The notes under the pieces were generated by a model that saw only the letters and a program-made list of their open reading frames with translations, had not been told where the DNA came from and ran no database searches. A stretch of DNA of 64,000 nucleotides from assembly GCF_001941975.2 (NCBI RefSeq), contig NZ_CP146991.1, positions 1,117,501-1,181,500 on the forward strand, in the 5' to 3' direction. Each line of letters begins with the position of its first letter. The first letter of the stretch is position 1. Shown one piece after another: positions 34,032 to 42,632 of the stretch. The position numbers were made by a program, and so were the translations under genes. The DNA comes from Sporomusa sphaeroides DSM 2875 (lineage in GTDB: Bacteria > Bacillota > Negativicutes > Sporomusales > Sporomusaceae).

Positions 34032-34907
34032 ATGAGCAAAAAAATCAAGCAAATTGCCATTTATGGCAAAGGCGGAATTGGCAAATCGACAACAACTTCC
34101 AACATCAGTGCAGCGTTGTCAAAATTGGGTTATAAGGTAATGCAGTTTGGCTGCGATCCGAAGGCTGACTCAACCAATACGCTGCGCGGCGGTACGTACA
34201 TTCCTACAGTGCTTGATACACTGCGTGAGAAAAACAAGGTGCAGGCCGAAGATGTAATTTATAAGGGTTTTAATGGTGTGTATTGTGTGGAAGCAGGCGG
34301 GCCGGCTCCCGGTGTCGGCTGCGCCGGGCGGGGCATTATTACGGCAGTTCAGCTGCTTAAGCAATTAAAAGTATATGAAGAACTGGAACTGGATGTTGTT
34401 ATTTATGATGTTTTAGGCGACGTGGTATGCGGCGGTTTTGCCGTACCTATCCGTGAAGGTATTGCTGAGCATGTATTTACCGTATCTTCAGCCGATTTTA
34501 TGGCAATTTATGCGGCCAATAACTTATTCAAAGGAATTCAGAAATACTCTAATTCCGGTGGTGCACTGCTGGGAGGGCTGATTGCCAATTCAATCAATGT
34601 TCCCTATGCAAAAGAGATTGTGGATGATTTTGTACAGCGGACGCAAACCCGGGTGGTGGAGTATATTCCCCGTTCAGTAACCGTAACCCAGGCCGAGCTT
34701 CAGGGAAAAACGACAGTGGAAGCGTCGCCAGGTTCTGAGCAGGCGAAAATTTACAGCCGCTTAGCCCAAAAGGTAATAGAAACCACAGAATCCAAAGTTC
34801 CATCCCCGCTGGAAACAGCCGAATTACGCAAGTGGGCCGCCACATGGGCCGATCACCTGCTGGCCATGGAAACAGGTGAGGTTCGCAGTGCGGCGGCTGG
34901 TATCTAA
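34032..34907 (+). CDS. nifH: NifH-like nitrogenase reductase (Fe protein)
   Basis: The 291-residue protein has P-loop GKGGIGKST (residues 12-20) and cluster cysteines C97 (GVGCAGRG) and C133 ([13 protein letters not shown]). It has Arg100, the usual ADP-ribosylation position. As a homodimer it should pass electrons to a component 1 partner with ATP hydrolysis. The only component 1 candidates here are the NifK/NifD-like pair at 19.1-22.0 kb. [10 protein letters not shown] and the C-terminal tail look like NifH rather than BchL. It is followed 84 bp later by nifB. Confidence 0.85.
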   Translation: MSKKIKQIAIYGKGGIGKSTTTSNISAALSKLGYKVMQFGCDPKADSTNTLRGGTYIPTVLDTLREKNKVQAEDVIYKGFNGVYCVEAGGPAPGVGCAGRGIITAVQLLKQLKVYEELELDVVIYDVLGDVVCGGFAVPIREGIAEHVFTVSSADFMAIYAANNLFKGIQKYSNSGGALLGGLIANSINVPYAKEIVDDFVQRTQTRVVEYIPRSVTVTQAELQGKTTVEASPGSEQAKIYSRLAQKVIETTESKVPSPLETAELRKWAATWADHLLAMETGEVRSAAAGI

Positions 34908-34991
34908 GAGGGATTATCCGGAAGTTAAGCCCTCCCCTGCCGCTGCTGACATGTTGCTTTAAACGGGGGCAAAAAAAGCGAGGTGAATTGT

Positions 34992-36275
34992 ATGGGCAGC
35001 GTATGCTTCAGTACGCTACATGCTGATGTTCTGGAAAAAACAAGTAAGCATCCTTGCTACTCGGCAGATGCTCATCATAAATATGCCCGGATGCATTTGC
35101 CGGTGGCTCCCCGGTGTAATATTCAATGTAATTATTGTAATCGTAAGTTTGACTGTGTCAATGAAAGCCGTCCGGGAGTCACCAGCGAGGTATTGACACC
35201 AGAGCATGCTAAAGATAAATTTGCCTGGGTTAAAGAAAAAATGGAACACCTCAGTGTTGTTGGCATTGCCGGACCGGGTGATGCGCTGGCTGACTGGCTG
35301 TTCACCAAACAGACAATTAAACACATTCAAGCCCTGGATCCGGAGATTACCTTCTGCTTATCGACAAATGGATTGCTGCTGCCAGAATATGCGCCTGAAA
35401 TTGTGGCTTTAGGTATCCGTCATGTTACAGTAACGGTTAATGCGCTGGATCCGGCGATCGGGGCAGAAATTTATCAGTTTGTATCCTATCAGGGTAAATG
35501 GTACACAGGTGTCGCAGCAGCAGGACTGTTGCTGCATAATCAGTTGGCAGGCATAGCGTATTTAGTTAAACATGGTGTTATGGTTAAAATCAATATAGTT
35601 ATGATTAAAGGGCTTAATGACAGACACATACCGGCGGTTGTCAAAAAGGTAAAGGAACTGGGAGTGTTTGTTACCAATATTATGCCGCTCATTCCCGCGC
35701 CGGGCAGTGCCTTTGAGCACTTACCCCAGACCAGCATGAAAGACCTGAATACCTTAAGGGATGTTTGTCAGCTTGATATTCGCCAGATGCGCCACTGCCA
35801 GCAATGCCGGGCCGATGCCATCGGCTTGCTGTATGAAGACCGTTCGCAGGAATTCCGGATGTGCGACCGGCCTCAGGACGGCGTAACGGTAAACAACGGG
35901 AACCGGAAGCTTTACCGGATTGCTGTTACCTCAAAATATGGAAAACTAGTGGATCAGCATTTTGGTCATGCCACTAAACTGCTTATTTACCAGGGCGATG
36001 GACTCCAGTTTCAGCTCCGTGAGACCCGGACGGTAGGTCGGTATTGTGCCGGGATGTCAGAGTGTGATGCCGAGGCTGGGGACAGCGGGAGGGAGAAGAT
36101 TATTGAGGCGCTGAAAGATTGTAATGCGGTACTGACAATGCGTATTGGCTATCATGCGAAAGAGCGGTTGCGAGATAAGGGGATTTTTATCTCAGAATAC
36201 TGCGATACAGTAGAAGCAGGTCTTCGCTATGCAGCAGCTCAAATGCAGTCTCAGGGCGCGGCAGAAAATGAGTAG
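34992..36275 (+). CDS. nifB: NifB cofactor-maturation radical SAM protein with NifX-like domain
   Basis: The protein of about 427 residues carries the full NifB signature: HPCYS and AHHKYARMHLPVAP, then CNIQCNYCNRKFDC with the CxxxCxxC radical SAM site (about residues 42-49). Downstream come ESRPGV and CQQCRADA. A C-terminal NifX/NafY-like domain starts near residue 305 (YRIAVTSKYGKLVDQHFGH). NifB builds the carbide-containing [8Fe-9S-C] NifB-co, so its presence implies that the nitrogenase-like enzyme here uses a complex cofactor. GCGAGGTG before the ATG at 34992 decides the start over a GTG at 34983. Confidence 0.9.
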   Translation: MGSVCFSTLHADVLEKTSKHPCYSADAHHKYARMHLPVAPRCNIQCNYCNRKFDCVNESRPGVTSEVLTPEHAKDKFAWVKEKMEHLSVVGIAGPGDALADWLFTKQTIKHIQALDPEITFCLSTNGLLLPEYAPEIVALGIRHVTVTVNALDPAIGAEIYQFVSYQGKWYTGVAAAGLLLHNQLAGIAYLVKHGVMVKINIVMIKGLNDRHIPAVVKKVKELGVFVTNIMPLIPAPGSAFEHLPQTSMKDLNTLRDVCQLDIRQMRHCQQCRADAIGLLYEDRSQEFRMCDRPQDGVTVNNGNRKLYRIAVTSKYGKLVDQHFGHATKLLIYQGDGLQFQLRETRTVGRYCAGMSECDAEAGDSGREKIIEALKDCNAVLTMRIGYHAKERLRDKGIFISEYCDTVEAGLRYAAAQMQSQGAAENE

Positions 36276-36282
36276 GAAACTA

Positions 36283-36310
36283 TTGACAAATAGCTTACGG
36301 GCAGTATAAT
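36283..36310 (+). promoter_or_regulatory. Promoter of the cysK1 unit
   Basis: TTGACA (36283-36288), a 16-base spacer and TATAAT (36305-36310) are consensus boxes just after the nifB stop. Confidence 0.85.
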
Positions 36311-36333
36311 TTAAATACAATAACATTCCAAAA

Positions 36334-36399
36334 TTTGGCTGATCAGAGAGGCTGAAGGCTGAGGTATTTATCCGCAAGGATGTACTTTGGCCTTTTTTT
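36334..36399 (+). promoter_or_regulatory. Attenuator leader D upstream of cysK1
   Basis: CTGA (36339-36342), hairpin TCAG-AGAGG-CTGA (36343-36355) and AGG (36356-36358) lead to a terminator stem (36355-36394) and seven T. TTGG before CU can pair with CTGA after AGG, an arm shared with the terminator's 5' strand. An extra CCAAAATTTGG palindrome lies directly upstream. Confidence 0.8.
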
Positions 36400-36440
36400 G
36401 TTATTATTTTTGGATAAATTCATAGAGGGGATGTGTTAGT

Positions 36441-37373
36441 ATGTCTAACATTGCCGGCAGTATCACTGCTTTAATCGGCGGTACGCCATTGCTGCGCCTG
36501 AATAAGGTAACAGCCGGGGCTCAGGCAGAAATCGTGGCTAAACTGGAATCCTTTAACCCTGGCGGCAGTATTAAGGACCGCATCGGTTTCAGCATGATTA
36601 AGGACGCTGAGGAAAAGGGACTTATCAATGAAAATACGGTAATTATCGAGCCTACCAGCGGCAATACCGGCATTGCCCTGGCCTTAATTGCCGCTGCCAA
36701 AGGGTACCGGCTTATCCTGACCATGCCGGAGACCATGAGTGTGGAACGGCGCAGTCTGTTGAAAGCATACGGTGCGGAACTGGTGCTCACTCCCGGTGCG
36801 GCAGGCATGAAAGGAGCTGTTTTAAAAGCCGAAGAATTAGCTGCTGTGACGCCAAATTCATTTGTGCCGCAACAGTTTAATAATCCGGCTAATCCGGAAA
36901 TTCACCGGGCCATTACCGCAGACGAAATATGGAAGGATACAGACGGTAAAGTAGATATTATCGTTGGCGGTGTTGGTACAGGCGGTACGATTACCGGTGT
37001 GGGGGAAGTACTCAAACAGCGCAATCCTAATATCAAGGTGGTCGCGGTTGAACCCTTGGATTCCCCTGTTCTTTCCGGTGGGCAGCCCGGCCCTCATAAG
37101 ATTCAGGGAATTGGGGCAGGTTTCGTTCCCTATGTACTGAATTTGGATGTAATTGATGAAATCTTTAAAGTGAAGAATGAAGAAGCCATTACTACCGCAC
37201 AGCGTTTGGCTAAGGAAGAAGGCGTACTGGTCGGCTTTTCTTCCGGTGCAGCGGCGTTTGCCGCCCTGCAGGTAGCCAAAAGACAGGAAAATAAGGGGAG
37301 GTTAGTGGTGGTTATTTTGCCGGACACCGGTGAGCGGTATCTTAGCACCGTACTTTTTGCAGAAAATAAATGA
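36441..37373 (+). CDS. cysK: Cysteine synthase (O-acetylserine sulfhydrylase), copy 1
   Basis: The 310-residue PLP enzyme shows [11 protein letters not shown] with the Schiff-base lysine (about residue 42), [26 protein letters not shown] and a C-terminal [11 protein letters not shown]. It joins sulfide to O-acetylserine to give cysteine. It is very similar to copy 2 at 44038. It heads a unit with an orphan SsuB-like ATPase 63 bp downstream. Confidence 0.93.
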   Translation: MSNIAGSITALIGGTPLLRLNKVTAGAQAEIVAKLESFNPGGSIKDRIGFSMIKDAEEKGLINENTVIIEPTSGNTGIALALIAAAKGYRLILTMPETMSVERRSLLKAYGAELVLTPGAAGMKGAVLKAEELAAVTPNSFVPQQFNNPANPEIHRAITADEIWKDTDGKVDIIVGGVGTGGTITGVGEVLKQRNPNIKVVAVEPLDSPVLSGGQPGPHKIQGIGAGFVPYVLNLDVIDEIFKVKNEEAITTAQRLAKEEGVLVGFSSGAAAFAALQVAKRQENKGRLVVVILPDTGERYLSTVLFAENK

Positions 37374-37436
37374 TCGAGTTTGTTATAGAATCGATACTGC
37401 CTGGCTTTGCAGTTTGACGATAAAGGAGGAAGTTGG

Positions 37437-38321
37437 ATGTCCGATAATCAGGTAGCACCAACAGAATTTTTTGGTGCAGATGACAAAATCATTGCCCGCA
37501 ATATCCGGCGTGTATTTAAAATTAAGCGCAAGCCAAACGAAGAAGCTACTGAATTTGAAGCAATTAAACAGTTGGACCTTACTGTTAAACAAGGAGAATT
37601 TCTGGCCATTGTCGGCCCAAGCGGCTGTGGAAAATCAACTTTTCTGGATATGATTGCCGGTTTGGCCCACCCCAGCTCCGGCGAAATATACATGGACGGC
37701 AAGCTGATTACCGGTCCGGCTTTGGACCGTGGCATCGTAATGCAGGGATATGCGTTGTTTCCCTGGCGAACAGTGCGAAAAAACGTTGAATTTGGGCTTG
37801 AAATAAAAAAGGTGCCGTCAAAAGACCGCAAGGAAATCAGTCAGCAGTATATTGAATTAGTCGGCTTGAAAAACTTTGAGGACAGGTATCCTCATGAATT
37901 GTCCGGAGGCATGAAGCAGCGTGTAGCTATTGCCAGAGCATTGGCTTATGATCCGGAGGTCTTGCTTATGGATGAACCCTTTGCAGCCGTTGATGCTCAG
38001 ACCCGGGAGGTTCTGCAGGAAGAACTGCTGCGCATTTGGGAAAAAACCAGGAAAACCATTGTTTTTGTTACACATGGTATTGATGAAGCAGTATTTCTGG
38101 CAGACCGGGTAGCTGTAATGACGGCAAATCCCGGAACCATTAAAGAAATTGTTACTATCAATCTGCCCAGACCACGCGATGGTATCCGTTCATCAGCCGA
38201 CTTTGGCTGGGTTCGGCACAAAATTTGGGAATTACTGCAAACCGAGCATTTCACCGCTGGCAAGACGAAGTTATCTGGAAAAAATGTGGCTGAATCCATA
38301 TCTGCGTCGGCAGCATTGTAA
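37437..38321 (+). CDS. ABC transporter ATPase (SsuB/TauB family), orphan
   Basis: The ~294-residue protein has Walker A GPSGCGKST, YALFPWRTV after the Q-loop, signature LSGGMKQRVAIARAL, Walker B VLLMDEPFAAVD and H-loop VTHGIDEAVFL. An N-terminal extension of about 30 residues precedes the domain. AAAGGAGG before the ATG at 37437 sets the start. No permease or binding protein is adjacent. It could energise the permease at 14969, serve the binding protein at 2624, or be a relic. Confidence 0.88.
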   Translation: MSDNQVAPTEFFGADDKIIARNIRRVFKIKRKPNEEATEFEAIKQLDLTVKQGEFLAIVGPSGCGKSTFLDMIAGLAHPSSGEIYMDGKLITGPALDRGIVMQGYALFPWRTVRKNVEFGLEIKKVPSKDRKEISQQYIELVGLKNFEDRYPHELSGGMKQRVAIARALAYDPEVLLMDEPFAAVDAQTREVLQEELLRIWEKTRKTIVFVTHGIDEAVFLADRVAVMTANPGTIKEIVTINLPRPRDGIRSSADFGWVRHKIWELLQTEHFTAGKTKLSGKNVAESISASAAL

Positions 38322-38397
38322 ACTGAATCAGTACACTTTTGCATTGCATCTTGTTTGGCTGATGATTTGTCGATAATAATTAATTCGGGGGTGTAAT

Positions 38398-38751
38398 GTG
38401 GAAAAGTTAAGTTCCAAGAAACGTTTGTTGCCGCAAGTTATGGAGTTGATCCGTCATTCGCTTCATACGGTTAAATATGGGCACTTAATTTTGACAGTGC
38501 AGGACGGCTATGTGATTAAAATGGAGCGAACAGAAAAATTTATTTTTACCGCTAAAAATAAATCCGGCTATATAGTACAGGATGTTCCAGCAAGACAGCA
38601 CTCTTTTCAGCCTAAAATCATTGCTCAGCTTGAAGGTCTGATGTATGGGCAGCTGATTATCCGAATTGAAGATGGCAAGGTGGAACAGATAGAGAAAACC
38701 GAAAAACGGCGGATTAACGAACAGGAAGGAATTTACGGAGATGGTATCTAA
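38398..38751 (+). CDS. Small protein with two DUF2292 (YezD-like) repeats, copy 1
   Basis: The 117-residue protein contains two related units: VKYGHLILTVQDGYVIKMERTEKF (near residue 26) and MYGQLIIRIEDGKVEQIEKTEKRR (near residue 82). Each matches the YezD/DUF2292 pattern of a YG-(I/L)-x-DG-x-V-x-Q-x-E-x-TEK strand pair. Usual members have one unit of about 55 residues. It ends GIYGDGI, like the second copy at 41989 (GLHGDGI). The function is unknown; YezD-like genes tend to lie by sulfur genes. It is 30 bp before a radical SAM gene. Confidence 0.7.
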   Translation: MEKLSSKKRLLPQVMELIRHSLHTVKYGHLILTVQDGYVIKMERTEKFIFTAKNKSGYIVQDVPARQHSFQPKIIAQLEGLMYGQLIIRIEDGKVEQIEKTEKRRINEQEGIYGDGI

Positions 38752-38780
38752 GGCATAGTTGATTGAAAAAAGGGGTGATG

Positions 38781-39380
38781 ATGACGATTACGTATGAATG
38801 GGGAGACTCTTTATATATCAATATTACCAACCGCTGTACCAATAATTGTACTTTTTGCGTAAGAAATAATCAGGAAGGTATTTCCCGGGGAATGAATTTG
38901 TGGCTGGAACGGGAACCTACGGTCAGTGAAGTTCTGGCAGATATTCAAGCCAGGGATATCTATAAGTACCGGGAGTTTGTATTTTGCGGGTATGGAGAAC
39001 CCATGCTGCGAACTTATGATATTATCGAAATATGCAGATATCTGAAAAATGCATATAACATGTCTATTCGCATAAACACAAACGGGCATGCCAATTTGAT
39101 TTGCGGGCAGGATATTACTTCACAGTTAGCAGGGCTGGTGGATGCTGTTTCTATTAGCATGAATGCAAAAAACAGTAAAGAATATCAGGAACTATGCCAA
39201 TCTGATTATGGTGAAAAAGCCTATGAGGCTATGCTTGCGTTTGCTGCTAAGTGCAAAAAGTATATTCCCCAGGTAGTACTGTCTGTTGTTGATGTTATGC
39301 CTGATGACAATATCCAGTCATGCCGGGAGATTGCCAACAGAATTGGTGTTGATTTTAGAGTCCGGCATTATCAATCATAA
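38781..39380 (+). CDS. TatD-associated radical SAM protein
   Basis: The ~199-residue protein opens with SLYINITNRCTNNCTFCVRN, which holds the CxxxCxxC [4Fe-4S] motif, then FVFCGYGEPMLR and INTNGHANLI. It matches the short TatD-linked radical SAM family. Its substrate is unknown, and no tatD gene is visible here. The ATG at 38781 has AAAAGGGG at good distance; TTG and ATG codons lie just upstream in frame. Confidence 0.82.
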   Translation: MTITYEWGDSLYINITNRCTNNCTFCVRNNQEGISRGMNLWLEREPTVSEVLADIQARDIYKYREFVFCGYGEPMLRTYDIIEICRYLKNAYNMSIRINTNGHANLICGQDITSQLAGLVDAVSISMNAKNSKEYQELCQSDYGEKAYEAMLAFAAKCKKYIPQVVLSVVDVMPDDNIQSCREIANRIGVDFRVRHYQS

Positions 39381-39387
39381 TTTAGAT

Positions 39388-39427
39388 ATAGAAATGAGTC
39401 AGAAAAAAATTTCTGACTCATTTCTAT
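39388..39427. terminator. Bidirectional terminator
   Basis: ATAGAAATGAGTCAGAAA pairs with TTTCTGACTCATTTCTAT between convergent genes, with A/T runs on both sides. Confidence 0.88.
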
Positions 39428-39428
39428 C

Positions 39429-40574
39429 TTACTGTTCCAGCGCCTGGGCCAAATCGGCAATAATGTCTTCCACATCTTCAATGCCGACAGACAAGCGCAA
39501 GAGACAGTCACTAATGCCTAAGCGCTCGCGAATGTCGGCCGGGATGTCGGCGTGGGTCTGGACTGCCGGGAAGGTGATCAGCGATTCGACGCCGCCTAAA
39601 CTTTCGGCAAACTGGAGAACTTTTACCTTGCGCAGCACTTGGGCAGGCAGGCGGGGATGGTCTACGGTGAAAGACAGCATGCCGCCATAGCCAGAGGCCT
39701 GGGCGTCCTGGATTTCTTTACCGGGATGGTTGGCTAAGCCGGGGTAATAGACTTTGGTAACACTGGGATGGGTGGTAAGCCACTCGGCGACAGCCTGTGC
39801 GTTTTTTTCGTGCTGGCGTGACCGGATTGCCAGTGTCTTGATCCCCCGCAGTAAAAGCCAGCTGTCCTGCGGCCCAAGGATGGCGCCGGTAGCGTTTTGG
39901 ATAAACCCGATTTTTTCACAGAGCGCGGGGTCACCGGCAACTACCAGACCGCAGACCACATCATTATGGCCTGACAGGTATTTGGTACCGCTATGGAAGA
40001 CAATATCGGCGCCCAGAGTCAGCGGTTGCTGGAAATAGGGGGAGAGGAAGGTGTTATCCACAATGACGTGCACCGGTTGTGGGGTATGCTGACGGGCGAT
40101 AGCCGTTATTGCCCGGATATCGGCAATTTTCATCAGCGGATTGGTGGGTGTTTCCAGTAAGATGGCTTTCGTGGCAGGCTGCAGTGCCTGGCGCACCTCT
40201 TCCAGGCTGCTGGTATCGACAAAAGTAACTGTCAGACCGAACTGGCTGAATATCTTGTCCATAATGCGATAGGTTCCGCCATAACAGTCTTCGGTAATAA
40301 TCAGATGATCACCAGGCTGATACAGCATCAGTATTGCCGAAATGGCAGCCATGCCTGAAGCGAAGGCAAAGCCGGCATGCCCTTCCTCCAGGGCGGCTAC
40401 GGCTTCTTCCGCCGCCTTGCGGGTAGGGTTCTGGGTACGGGAATAGTCATAGCCGGTGCTGCGGCCGAGTTCAGGGTGGCGGAAGGTGGTTGTCTGGTAG
40501 ATGGGAGTGCTGATGGCACCGGTGGTTTTATCGGTGACAAGACCTGCGTGGACGGCTTTGGTGGCAAATTTCAT
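39429..40574 (-). CDS. metB: Cystathionine gamma-synthase / gamma-lyase family enzyme
   Basis: The 381-residue PLP enzyme has SRTQNPTR, FASGMAAI, the YGGTYR motif, and the PLP lysine in HSGTKYLSGHNDVVCG. It belongs to the Cys/Met metabolism PLP family, in which MetB, MetC, MccB and sulfhydrylases are hard to separate by eye. The SAM-I riboswitch upstream points to methionine biosynthesis, so cystathionine gamma-synthase or an O-acetylhomoserine-using enzyme is favoured. Confidence 0.87.
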   Translation of the reverse strand: MKFATKAVHAGLVTDKTTGAISTPIYQTTTFRHPELGRSTGYDYSRTQNPTRKAAEEAVAALEEGHAGFAFASGMAAISAILMLYQPGDHLIITEDCYGGTYRIMDKIFSQFGLTVTFVDTSSLEEVRQALQPATKAILLETPTNPLMKIADIRAITAIARQHTPQPVHVIVDNTFLSPYFQQPLTLGADIVFHSGTKYLSGHNDVVCGLVVAGDPALCEKIGFIQNATGAILGPQDSWLLLRGIKTLAIRSRQHEKNAQAVAEWLTTHPSVTKVYYPGLANHPGKEIQDAQASGYGGMLSFTVDHPRLPAQVLRKVKVLQFAESLGGVESLITFPAVQTHADIPADIRERLGISDCLLRLSVGIEDVEDIIADLAQALEQ

Positions 40575-40612
40575 AACATATCATCTCCTATTTTGTGTTT
40601 GCGGCAGGCAAC

Positions 40613-40753
40613 AAAAAAACGACTCCACCGTAAGAAGAGTCGCCTGTATGCGCTGATAACTCATCTTCCGGATTGCTCCGCTGGATTTAGCACCTTGCAT
40701 TGCTGCCGGTTGCCGGGTGTCATAGGGCCAGTCCCTCGACCACTCTCGATAAG
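40613..40753 (-). promoter_or_regulatory. SAM-I (S-box) riboswitch with terminator
   Basis: On the minus strand the aptamer begins CTTATCGAGAGTGG (plus 40753 downward), continues GGGACTGGCCCTATGA and CCCGGCAACC, has a GGTGCTAAATCC segment and closes with GATGAG (plus ~40660). These are S-box hallmarks. A terminator (plus 40613-40643) with seven T follows. It turns metB off when S-adenosylmethionine is plentiful. Confidence 0.95.
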
Positions 40754-40927
40754 TTTAATTATTTAATTTTATTGGATTTTATTTTTGCATACTTAATACA
40801 ATTTGTCAATAGATATTTTTATGCTTTTTATCTCTTGCCTGCTTGATATTGACGCCGGTTGAAAAACCGGATATCATGATTTCAACAGGAGATAACTATT
40901 TTGGGAATACGGGGAGGCAGTAACAGT

Positions 40928-41974
40928 ATGACTGATAAAAAAGATATACTGGCATTAATTGAAAAAGCTGAAACAACCCATGAGCTTACTAAAGATGAAA
41001 TTGTTGCGCTGCTGATAGATACCGAATACGAAGCGGAATTTTTTGCTGCCGCCGACCGGGTGCGCCGAATGTATGTGGGCGACGAGGTACATTTGCGCGG
41101 TCTGATTGAGTTTTCCAACACCTGCAAACAAAACTGTCTGTATTGCGGTCTAAGGCGGGATAATAAAAAGGTAAACCGTTATCGTCTGGGACCGGAAACC
41201 ATCCTTGATTTTGCAACCAAAGCCAAGTCATACGGCTATCGCACGGTTGTGCTGCAGTCAGGCGAAGATGAATGGTTTGATGTGGCTGCCATGGTTGATA
41301 TTATCAAAAAAATCAAGGAACTTGGTTTGGCGATTACACTGAGTGTGGGTGAAAAACCCCGTGAGGTTTATCAAGCATACCGTGATGCCGGTGCCGACCG
41401 GTATTTGCTCAGAATTGAGACTACCGACAAAGCGTTGTATGAAAAACTCGATCCGGGCATGAGCTGGGATAACCGGGTAAAATGCTTGCAGGACATAAAA
41501 GAGCTGGGTTTTGAGCTGGGAACAGGCTCACTGGTCGGTATACCGGGGCAAACTATTGAATCGCTGGCCGATGATGTTTTGTTTTTCAAAAGCATGGATG
41601 CGGACATGATTGGTGTAGGTCCGTTTATTCCTAATCCGGACACGCCGTTAGCCAAAGAGGCGGGCGGTACTTTTGAATTAAGCACCAAGGTGATGGCTAT
41701 GACCCGGCTGCTGTTACCGGATATTAATATTCCGGCGACAACCGCTATGGAGTCTTTGAACCCGCAGGGACGGGTACTGGCGCTGCAACGGGGGGCCAAT
41801 GTAGTGATGCCCAATGTTACCGAGGGCGAATACCGGCAGCTGTATTTGCTCTACCCGGGGAAGATTTGTATCAACGACACGCCGGCTCATTGCCGTTCGT
41901 GTATTACCGGCAAAATTCAGGGTATTGGCCGCAAGGTAGCTGAAACGCACGGTTTCCGGGTAAAGCGGGCTTAG
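40928..41974 (+). CDS. hydE: HydE-like radical SAM protein ([FeFe] hydrogenase maturase)
   Basis: The ~348-residue protein has the radical SAM site CKQNCLYCGLR (about residue 57). It also has a second C-terminal cysteine set, CINDTPAHCRSC (C-x7-C-x2-C), as in HydE, plus SGEDEWF, GIPGQT and GPFIPNPDTPL. HydE makes part of the dithiomethylamine ligand of the H-cluster and can cleave C-S bonds. No hydF, hydG or hydrogenase gene is near. GGGGAGG fits the ATG at 40928; an earlier in-frame start at 40901 is less likely. A DUF2292 gene follows. Confidence 0.85.
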   Translation: MTDKKDILALIEKAETTHELTKDEIVALLIDTEYEAEFFAAADRVRRMYVGDEVHLRGLIEFSNTCKQNCLYCGLRRDNKKVNRYRLGPETILDFATKAKSYGYRTVVLQSGEDEWFDVAAMVDIIKKIKELGLAITLSVGEKPREVYQAYRDAGADRYLLRIETTDKALYEKLDPGMSWDNRVKCLQDIKELGFELGTGSLVGIPGQTIESLADDVLFFKSMDADMIGVGPFIPNPDTPLAKEAGGTFELSTKVMAMTRLLLPDINIPATTAMESLNPQGRVLALQRGANVVMPNVTEGEYRQLYLLYPGKICINDTPAHCRSCITGKIQGIGRKVAETHGFRVKRA

Positions 41975-41988
41975 AAGGGAATGGGCGT

Positions 41989-42321
41989 ATGAATAAACAT
42001 ATTTCTGAGGAAGTGCTTGCGCTGATTGAGCAAGCTGTGAGACATATTAATTTTGGTTCTGTTACCCTGGTACTCCAGGATTCACGGATTATTCAAATGG
42101 AGAAACTGGAAAAAATCCGGATAGGCGAACAGCCGCCGAAGGGCGCAGGTAAAACTGCAGCGGCTGCCACTGGGGTGCGGATGCGGATATTGCAATCAGT
42201 TGACGGCATGGAATATGGAAAAGTGGCTATGCAAATCCAGGCAGGACAGATTATGCAGGTGGAGAGAACCGAAAAATACCGGGTAGGAAAATTAACCGGC
42301 CTTCATGGCGACGGAATTTAA
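41989..42321 (+). CDS. Small protein with two DUF2292 (YezD-like) repeats, copy 2
   Basis: The 110-residue protein has the same plan as the one at 38398. One unit is INFGSVTLVLQDSRIIQMEKLEK (near residue 18) and another is MEYGKVAMQIQAGQIMQVERTEK (near residue 76), followed by GLHGDGI at the end. It lies 15 bp after hydE. Both copies thus sit beside radical SAM genes and between sulfur genes. The function is unknown. Confidence 0.7.
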   Translation: MNKHISEEVLALIEQAVRHINFGSVTLVLQDSRIIQMEKLEKIRIGEQPPKGAGKTAAAATGVRMRILQSVDGMEYGKVAMQIQAGQIMQVERTEKYRVGKLTGLHGDGI

Positions 42322-42325
42322 AGGA

Positions 42326-42370
42326 ACATACGGCGATGAACTGCTTATAGTTCATCGCCGTATGTTTTTT
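42326..42370 (+). terminator. Intrinsic terminator
   Basis: A 17-bp stem (ACATACGGCGATGAACT with its complement) with a short loop and a six-T tail ends the hydE unit. Confidence 0.92.
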
Positions 42371-42492
42371 GGGGGTTGTAATGTTAGTGTCACTTTTTTC
42401 GCCGGGAAAGGGGTGACGCTTTTCTTTTAGGCACTATATTCGTGCTCTTAATAAATACAAATGTACTTTATGTAAAAACGACAAAAACCGTG

Positions 42493-42521
42493 TTGACAAT
42501 AAACATGTAAAGGTGTATAGT
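42493..42521 (+). promoter_or_regulatory. Promoter of the branched-chain-type binding protein gene
   Basis: TTGACA (42493-42498), a 17-base spacer and TATAGT (42516-42521) lie about 110 bases before the start codon. Confidence 0.8.
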
Positions 42522-42545
42522 ATATTTTGATTATAAAATATAGAA

Positions 42546-42615
42546 TTTCCCCGGCATAGATACGCTCTGTGAGTTTCAGTGTACAGACTGAATGGGAGCT
42601 ATAGTACGGGGGAAA
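42546..42615 (+). promoter_or_regulatory. Unassigned structured leader
   Basis: The transcript can close a stem TTTCCCC (42546-42552) with GGGGAAA (42609-42615). Inside it are CATAG/CTATAG pairing and a TTCAG/CTGAA hairpin. No T-run follows, so any control would act on translation (RBS at 42621-42627). I do not recognise the class; it could also be a simple 5' stability structure. Confidence 0.4.
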
Positions 42616-42632
42616 AAGGGGTAGGAGAAAAT

